Shown here piece after piece: positions 58,353 to 64,000 of a stretch of 64,000 nt of DNA. A program made the position numbers and the translations under genes. Every line of letters begins with the position of its first letter. Within the stretch, counting starts at the first letter, position 1. Below the pieces are notes generated by a model that saw only the letters and a program-made list of their open reading frames with translations, searched no databases and was not told the DNA's origin. Location: contig CAVSZO010000052.1 in the NCBI GenBank assembly GCA_963732335.1, positions 1 to 64,000 of the forward strand, written 5' to 3'. Source of the stretch: Desertimonas sp963732335 (GTDB lineage Bacteria > Actinomycetota > Acidimicrobiia > Acidimicrobiales > Ilumatobacteraceae).

Positions 58353-59144
58353 TCAGCTACGAGACGCGTAGCGCATCCCGCCGGCGAACCCGGCGGCGGT
58401 GAGCGCGGTCGCCGCCACGCCGGCGGCCGCCCGGCGGATCACCGCTCTGGTGCGCTGGCTGAAATGAACGATCGGCCAGCCGCGCCGGCGGGCGTGGCGT
58501 TCGAGAGTCCCGTCGGGGTTGACGGCAACCGGGTGCCCCACTGCCTCCAGCATCGGCAGGTCGCTGGCCGAGTCGCTGTAGGCGTAGCACTGGGCGAGGT
58601 CGAGGCCCTCCCAGCGGGCGACCTGTTCCATCGCCTCGACCTTGCCCGCGCCGTAGCAGAACGGCCCGTCGAGCTCGCCGGTGTAGATACCGTCGGCGAC
58701 CACACTTCGCGTGCCGATGCCGGCGGTCATCCCGAGGGTCGTCGCCAGTGGCTCGACGATCTCCACCGGCGACGCCGACACGATGTAGGTCGCTCGTCCG
58801 GCGTGGCGATGAAGGTCGAGCAGGCGGCGCGCCTCTGGGCGGATCTTGTCGAGCAGGCGGGGTAGTACCTCGGCGTTGAGGGCGACGAGATCGTCCTGAC
58901 GCATCCCGGTGACCGCTCCGAGGATGCGGTCGCGGACCGCCACCGACTTGTCGTCGCTGGCGCCGCGCAGCTTGAACGTCAGTGCCGACAGCCCGTCGCG
59001 AGCGAGCTGCCGAGTCCCCAACAGCCCGGCCCGCCGCGCTGCCGCGGCGAACACGAACGCCGACGAGCCCGAGATCAGCGTGCGGTCGAGGTCGAAGAAG
59101 GCCGCGCTCGGCCCGCTCGACGCCATCGACACGTACTCGCTCAC
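58353..59144 (-). CDS. HAD-IB family phosphatase (SerB-like)
   Basis: 263 residues, intact, from a GTG at 59144. Motif I AAFFDLDRTLISGSSAFVFA (D-x-D), cap region VRDRILGAVTGMRQDDLVAL, motif II TYIVSASPVEIVEPLATTLG, motif III and IV AYSDSASDLPMLEAVGHPVA and VNPDGTLERHARRRGWPIVH. The end (AVIRRAAAGVAATALTAAGF) is hydrophobic. Relatives dephosphorylate phosphoserine, lysophosphatidate or similar; this HAD-IB type often lies near acyltransferases, but none is here. A downstream ATG at about 59126 is an alternative start. Confidence 0.87.
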   Translation of the reverse strand: MSEYVSMASSGPSAAFFDLDRTLISGSSAFVFAAAARRAGLLGTRQLARDGLSALTFKLRGASDDKSVAVRDRILGAVTGMRQDDLVALNAEVLPRLLDKIRPEARRLLDLHRHAGRATYIVSASPVEIVEPLATTLGMTAGIGTRSVVADGIYTGELDGPFCYGAGKVEAMEQVARWEGLDLAQCYAYSDSASDLPMLEAVGHPVAVNPDGTLERHARRRGWPIVHFSQRTRAVIRRAAAGVAATALTAAGFAGGMRYASRS

Positions 59145-59261
59145 ACCGATGTTGTAGCCGAGGACTCCCGCCGATGCTCCGCAATGCCCCGATCCGAGTG
59201 ATTGGTGTCAACCGAGTGCTACGCGCGCGGATGCCGGGCCGGTAGCACTCGGACGACGCCG

Positions 59262-60113
59262 TCAACGGTGCTTCGCCCGCGCCACGGCGATGTCGTACGC
59301 ACGCCGCCGCGGGACACCGAGCGCCGTCGAAACGCGGGCAGCAGCATCACGGGTCGAGACCCCGGCGGCGAGCTCGGCATCGACTCGTGCCGCGATCGAG
59401 TCGTCGTCAACCTCGACAGGGGTCGACGGCGCGCCACCGAGGACGATGACGTACTCACCACGCGGCTCGCCCAGCTCGATGCTGCCGAGGGCGCCGCGGA
59501 CGATGGTCTCGTACAGCTTCGTCAGCTCCCGCGCCACGGCGACCGGCCGATCCGGCCCACACACCTCGATGAGATCGGCGATCGTGCGCACCACGCGGTG
59601 GGGCGCCTCGTAGAGCACGACCGTGCGCTGCTCGGCGGCGATCTCGGCGAGTCGCCGCCGGCGCTCCGCACCACTGCGCGGCAAGAAGCCCTCGAACACG
59701 AAACGGGCGGTCGGCAACCCGCTGCCGACGAGGGCGGCGATGACGGCGGCCGGTCCAGGCACCGTCGACACCTCGTACCCGGCGTCGAGGGCGGCACGCA
59801 CGAGCAACTCGCCGGGATCGCTGATCCCGGGCGTACCGGCATCGGTCACGACGGCGACATCGCCACCGTCGCCGAGCACGGCCAGAACATCGTCGACGCA
59901 GCGCCGTTCGGTGTGTTCGTTGCACACGGCGAGCCGCTTGGCCACCACTCCGGCGGCCTGCAGCAACCGGCCCGTGCGCCGCGTGTCCTCGCAGCAGATC
60001 AGCGCCGCCGAGGACAACGCCTCGACCGCTCGCGGCGACAGGTCGCCGAGGTTGCCGATCGGCGTCGCCACGAGCACAAGCCGAGGGGGCACCGCCGATT
60101 CAGTCGCCGTCAC
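59262..60113 (-). CDS. rsmI: 16S rRNA (cytidine(1402)-2'-O)-methyltransferase
   Basis: 283 residues, intact, from a GTG at 60113 (VTATESAVPPRLVLVATPIG). TP-methylase motifs: VATPIGNLGDLSPRAVEALS, ICCEDTRRTGRLLQ, VAVVTDAGTPGISDPGELLV, VSTVPGPAAVIAALVGSGLP, FEGFLPRSGAERRRRLAEIA, VLYEAPHRVVRTIADL and VARELTKLYETIVRG. It methylates C1402 of 16S rRNA. The start overlaps the DUF192 gene end by 14 bases. In other actinobacteria rsmI also precedes metG. Confidence 0.95.
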   Translation of the reverse strand: MTATESAVPPRLVLVATPIGNLGDLSPRAVEALSSAALICCEDTRRTGRLLQAAGVVAKRLAVCNEHTERRCVDDVLAVLGDGGDVAVVTDAGTPGISDPGELLVRAALDAGYEVSTVPGPAAVIAALVGSGLPTARFVFEGFLPRSGAERRRRLAEIAAEQRTVVLYEAPHRVVRTIADLIEVCGPDRPVAVARELTKLYETIVRGALGSIELGEPRGEYVIVLGGAPSTPVEVDDDSIAARVDAELAAGVSTRDAAARVSTALGVPRRRAYDIAVARAKHR

Positions 60114-60435
60114 GCACCTCGACGACATCGCCGACGGACAGCCCCCAACGTTCGAACGCCCCGGTCGCCGCCTCGATGACCCAGCGACCGTGCTTGACCG
60201 GGGAACCGATCCGACCCGGTGGCATGCGCACGATCTTGATCACCACGCCACCCTCATCGACGAAGGCAACGTCGATGGCAAAGCGCACGCCGAACGTGTG
60301 CACCCACCGGCACGAGCGGATCACCAGCGCGCCGTCGATGCCGTCGCGCCCGCGCAAGCCGCGACGGCGATCCGATCCGGCGTCGGCGACTTCGGCAGAC
60401 GCGAGGACTCGTGCATCGCTGACCAACCACGCCAC
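60100..60435 (-). CDS. DUF192 family protein
   Basis: 111 residues from a GTG at 60435 (VAWLVSDARVLASAEVADAG). DUF192 features: DRRRGLRGRDGIDGALVIRS, CRWVHTFGVRFAIDVAFVDE, GGVVIKIVRMPPGRIGSPVK and GRWVIEAATGAFERWGLSVG. It forms a small beta-barrel with unknown function, in most bacteria exported, but no signal peptide is visible here. It is translated together with rsmI by overlap. Confidence 0.85.
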   Translation of the reverse strand: MAWLVSDARVLASAEVADAGSDRRRGLRGRDGIDGALVIRSCRWVHTFGVRFAIDVAFVDEGGVVIKIVRMPPGRIGSPVKHGRWVIEAATGAFERWGLSVGDVVEVRDGD

Positions 60436-60520
60436 GCCCCCAGGATGGCATGCGCGGCAGAGGTCGAGACCGCCCGGGACGGTGCCCTACAGTGCCGGCC
60501 GGGCGGACAAGGAGAGACAA

Positions 60521-62826
60521 GTGGTCGGCAGCATCCTCGGTACACGGGTCCTACGCGTCGAGGATCCGCGGTTCATCACGACCGGCGGCAGGTACGTCGA
60601 CGACCTGCGCATCGACGGCGACGTCCCGTTCGCGGGCGCTGCAGTCGCTCACTACGTACGCTCGGCCGTCGCCCACGGCAACATCACCGCGATCGACACC
60701 GCCGAGGCGCGGACCATGCCCGACGTGATCGCCGTGTTCGACGGCTGCCGACCTCGGGCTGGAGCCGGTGCCTGCGCGCTTCAACCCCGCCGTCGCCCGA
60801 ACCTTGCTGGCTGCCGACAGAGTTCGCCACGTCGGAGAACCGGTCGCCGTCATCGTCGCCGCCAACGTCGCCGCCGCGGCGGACGCCGCCGACACCGTCG
60901 TCGTCGACTACGACGTCCTCGACGCCTACGTCGACCCGCTCACGGCGCTGGCCGGCGAAACGCTGCTGTTCGAATCCGCCGGCAGCAACGTCGTCTTCGA
61001 CAGCACGGCGATGGGCATGCCGGGACTGAGCGACGGCGACTTCTTTGCCGGCTGCGAGGTCGTCGTGACGGGCCATTTCGTCAATCAGCGGATGGCGCCG
61101 TGCCCGCTGGAGCCGCGGTCCGCCGCGGCGGCGTGGGTCGACGGCCGCCTGTACGTCTGGATGTCGACGCAACACGCTCAGGGTGCCCGCGACCTGATCG
61201 CCGAGGTGAACGGCCTCGATGCCGCCGCGGTGCGAGTCGTCACCCCGGACGTCGGCGGCGGGTTCGGCGCCAAGATCACGCCCTACCCGGAGGAGTTGCT
61301 CCTCGGTCGGCTGGCGAAGGAGCTCGGGCGGCCGGTGGCCTGGGCGGAGACCCGCAGCGAATCGATGATGTGCCTCGGCCACGGTCGTGCGCAGGTCCAC
61401 GACGTGACCATCGGCGGGAACCGGGACGGCCGGGTCACGCACTACCGGCTCGACATCATCCAGGATGCCGGCGCCTCGGCGGAGGTCGGGGTGGTGCTCG
61501 GAACGTTCATGACCCGTCCGATGGCGTCGGGGGTGTACGACATCGCCAACATCGAGTGTCGCGCCCGCTCGGTCGTCACCAACACGCCGCCGATCGTCGC
61601 CTTCCGCGGCGCCGGTCGCCCCGAGGCGACGGCCGCGATCGAACGAGCGATCGACCTGTTCGCCGCCGAACTCGGGCGCGACCCGGCCGAGATCCGCCGC
61701 CTCAATCTGATCGCCCCCTTCAGCGATCCACATACGACGGCGACCGGCCAGACCTACGACGTCGGCGACTACGTCGGGGCACTCGACCGGGTGCTCTCGG
61801 CCGCCGGCTACGAAGCAGTTGCGGACGGAGCAGCAGCGCCGGCGGGCGGCGGGCGACGGCACGCTTCTCGGCATTGGCGTCAGCGCCTACGTCGAGATCA
61901 CCAACAGCATTCCTGGCAACGAGACGGCGACGATCGAGGTCGCTGCGGACGGCAGCGCCGTCGTCTACACGGGCACGTCTCCCCACGGACAGGGCCACGA
62001 GACGGCGTGGGCGATGATCGCCGCCGAGCACACCGGCCTGCCGATCTCGGCGATCCGTGTCGTTTGGGGCGACACCGACCTCGTCCCGACCGGCGGAGGG
62101 ACGCTGGGCTCGCGGTCGCTGCAGATCGGTGGCGCCGCGGTCGGCGCCGCTGCCGCCGAGCTCGTCGACGTCGCCCGCGGCGTCGCCGCCGAACACCTCG
62201 AGGCCGATGTCGCCGACATCGTGCTCGACGCCTCCGTCGGGCGCTTCCACGTCGCCGGAACCCCAGCAGTCACGCTCACGTGGGCCGATGTCGCCGCGGC
62301 ATCACTCGAGCATGGCGCCGCCCTCGCCGCCACGACGACGTTCGATTGGACGGTCCCTTCGTTCCCCTTCGGCGCCCACCTCGCCGTGGTCGAGGTCGAC
62401 GCCGAGACCGGTCACGTTCGCCTCGTACGTCACGTGGCGTGCGACGATGCCGGACGGATCGTCAACCCGCTCCTCGTGGAAGGACAGATCCACGGCGGAA
62501 TCGCCTCCGGCGCGGCGCAGGCCCTGATGGAGGAGGTGCGCTTCGACGATCACGGCAACCCGATCACGTCCAACCTCGCCGACTATCCGATGATCAGCGC
62601 CGCCGAGCTGCCGAGCTTCGAATTGGTCGCGATGGAGACGCCGACCCCTGTCAACCCGCTGGGCGCAAAGGGCGTCGGCGAGTCGGGAACGATCGGCTCG
62701 ACGCCGGCCGTGCAGTCGGCGGTCGTCGACGCCCTCGCCCATCTCGGTGTCCGCCACATCGACATGCCGGCAACGCCCGAGCGCGTGTGGCGGGCGATTC
62801 GCGACGCACCCGGCACGACGCGATAG
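60521..62826 (+). CDS. Xanthine dehydrogenase family molybdopterin-binding subunit, two frameshifts
   Basis: From a GTG at 60521 with AAGGAGAG upstream: VVGSILGTRVLRVEDPRFIT. N-terminal domain to RHVGEPVAVIVAANVAAAAD, then the molybdopterin core: QRMAPCPLEPRSAAAAWVDG, TPDVGGGFGAKITPYPEELL, VAFRGAGRPEATAAIERAID, SPHGQGHETAWAMIAAEHTG and VPTGGGTLGSRSLQIGGAAV, ending LGAKGVGESGTIGSTPAVQS with the catalytic glutamate. About 765 residues. Frameshifts near 60750 and 61825. The R-G-A-G-R-P-E-A loop matches the general hydroxylase type, not the C-S-F-R loop of CO dehydrogenase. FAD and Fe-S subunits are not in this window. Confidence 0.9.
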
Positions 62827-62853
62827 CAAGCTCGCCGCGTTACGGTCGCCGCG

Positions 62854-63974
62854 GTGCGATTGACCGGGATCGAGCTGCGGCGTGTGGCGATGCCGTTGCG
62901 CACGCCGTTCCGCACGTCGTTCGGCACCGAGCGCGACCGCGATGTCCTTCTGGTTCGCGCCGAGGGGACGGTCGAGGGTGTCGCCGTCGCCGGGTGGGGT
63001 GAGTGTGTGGCGATGGCCGAGCCGCGCTACTCCGCCGAGTACGTCGACGGCGCCGAACACGTCATTGCCCATTTCTTCATGCCGCGACTGTTCGCCGAAG
63101 CCGACGTCACCGCTGACGATGTCGGTCCATTGCTGTCCGTGTTCGAGGGCCATCCGATGGCCAAGGCGGCGGTGGAGATGGCTGTGCTCGACGCCGAGCT
63201 GCGTGCGGCGGAAGTGTCGTTCGCCGAGCACCTCGGCGCCGTGACCGACCGCGTGCCCGCCGGCGTGTCCGTCGGGATCACGGATGGAACGCCCGAGCTG
63301 CTCGACCAGGTGGCCGGCTACCTCGACGACGGCTACGTCCGCATCAAGTTGAAAATCGAGCCGGGCCTCGACGTCGACCGCGTCGCCGCCGTGCGCGAAC
63401 GCTTCGGAACGACCTCAGCCTCCAGGTCGACGCCAATGCCGCCTACACCCTCGACGACGCCGACCACCTGTCCCAACTCGACGCGTTCGACCTGCTGCTC
63501 ATCGAGCAACCGCTCGCCGCCGGCGACCTGCGGCACCACTCGTTGCTCGCCAAGCGGATGCGCACGCCGATCTGCCTGGACGAATCGATCACCTCGGCGA
63601 AGACGGCTGCTGACGCGATCGCCCTCGGTGCGTGCACGATCGTCAACATCAAAGCCGGGCGGGTGGGCGGCTACCTCGAGGCCAAGCGGGTCCACGACAT
63701 GTGTCAAGTCCATGGTGTGCCGGTGTGGTGTGGGGGGATGCTCGAGACCGGGCTCGGACGGGCGGCCAACCTCGCCCTGGCGGCCCTGCCGGGCTTCACC
63801 CTGCCAGGCGATACGTCGGCATCCGACCGCTATTGGGAACGCGACCTCACCACGCCGTTCGTGCTCGATGCGGACGGTCACGTCGCCGTGCCGTCCGGGC
63901 CCGGCCTCGGCGTCGAGCCGCTCCCCGACGTGCTGGCCGCGGTCACCACGTCGGCGCGCTGGCTGCGCCGCTGA
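62854..63974 (+). CDS. menC: o-Succinylbenzoate synthase-like (enolase superfamily, MenC/NSAR), one frameshift
   Basis: From a GTG at 62854: VRLTGIELRRVAMPLRTPFR, TSFGTERDRDVLLVRAEGTV, GWGECVAMAEPRYSAEYVDG. The barrel has the catalytic K-x-K (VRIKLKIEPG), then after a frameshift near 63410 the three metal ligands QVDANAAYTLDDADHL, LLIEQPLAAGDLRHHSLLAK and ICLDESITSAKTAADAIALG, the second lysine in VNIKAGRVGGYLEAKRVHDM, and VWCGGMLETGLGRAANLAL. It makes o-succinylbenzoate for menaquinone or racemises N-succinyl amino acids; sequence alone does not separate the two. It follows the molybdenum hydroxylase by 27 bases and ends 26 bases before the window edge. Confidence 0.9.
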
Positions 63975-64000
63975 TTGGTGAGCGCAGCCAGCGGAAAACT

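Overview
The window looks like two unrelated genomes joined end to end. Bases 1 to about 13,286 read as a high-GC alphaproteobacterium (Rhodospirillales/Acetobacteraceae-like gene content, by inference). From about 13,289 to the end they read as a high-GC actinobacterium, probably class Acidimicrobiia. The actinobacterial call rests on the gene order rsmI, metG, tatD, a secreted-protein gene, ksgA, ispE, glmU, prs, rplY, pth, mfd, mazG, eno, divIC, which matches the classical actinobacterial block, and on a 30-codon bS22-type ribosomal protein gene. The join cuts an amidohydrolase gene on one side and a flavin-type oxidase gene on the other, so it is most likely an assembly chimera. Single-base frameshifts are very frequent in the left part, frequent in 17.5-21.4 kb and occasional elsewhere. 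I read them as long-read consensus errors rather than true pseudogenes; many CDS calls below are therefore reconstructions across frameshifts.

Alphaproteobacterial part (1-13.3 kb): a catabolic island. A LacI-type regulator, maleylacetate reductase and pirin are read leftward. An intradiol (hydroxyquinol-type) dioxygenase, SDR, BKACE beta-keto-acid cleavage enzyme, quinone-reductase-like dehydrogenase, Bug-type binding protein, cupin and acetoacetyl-CoA synthetase are read rightward. The divergent promoter carries a perfect 16-bp palindrome. Together they suggest hydroxyquinol -> maleylacetate -> 3-oxoadipate, then BKACE-type cleavage to succinyl-CoA and acetoacetate, then activation of acetoacetate. 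Next come a leftward MFS exporter, DoxX, two XapX-type membrane peptides and the truncated amidohydrolase.

Actinobacterial part: 13.3-21.4 kb holds two near-identical copies of a PPOX-family oxidase / alpha-beta hydrolase / glnE block. 21.5-23.8 kb is a small cassette of unknown proteins ending in a secreted DUF4253 protein. 24-26.9 kb has two divergent type I glutamine synthetases; the first carries the tyrosine that GlnE adenylylates, the second does not. 26.9-34.4 kb is catabolic: an rraA-ridA-hpcH operon, an internally deleted xanthine-dehydrogenase-like gene, and an IMPase-SDR-amidase-IclR operon. 34.4-37.5 kb has an alpha/beta hydrolase, a luciferase-like monooxygenase and a LysR regulator. 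37.6-62.8 kb is the housekeeping block (division, glycolysis, repair, translation, precursor synthesis), followed by a full-length molybdenum hydroxylase subunit and a menC-like enolase-superfamily gene.

Two dispersed intergenic repeat families stand out. Family A (five loci, about 65 bp) ends in a Shine-Dalgarno-like GGGGA followed by ATGAC, and in three places it lies exactly at the start codon of a gene (lysR, divIC, prs); in two others it is read antisense into gene ends. Family B (three loci, about 55-70 bp) has a near-palindromic fold and sits just past gene ends.
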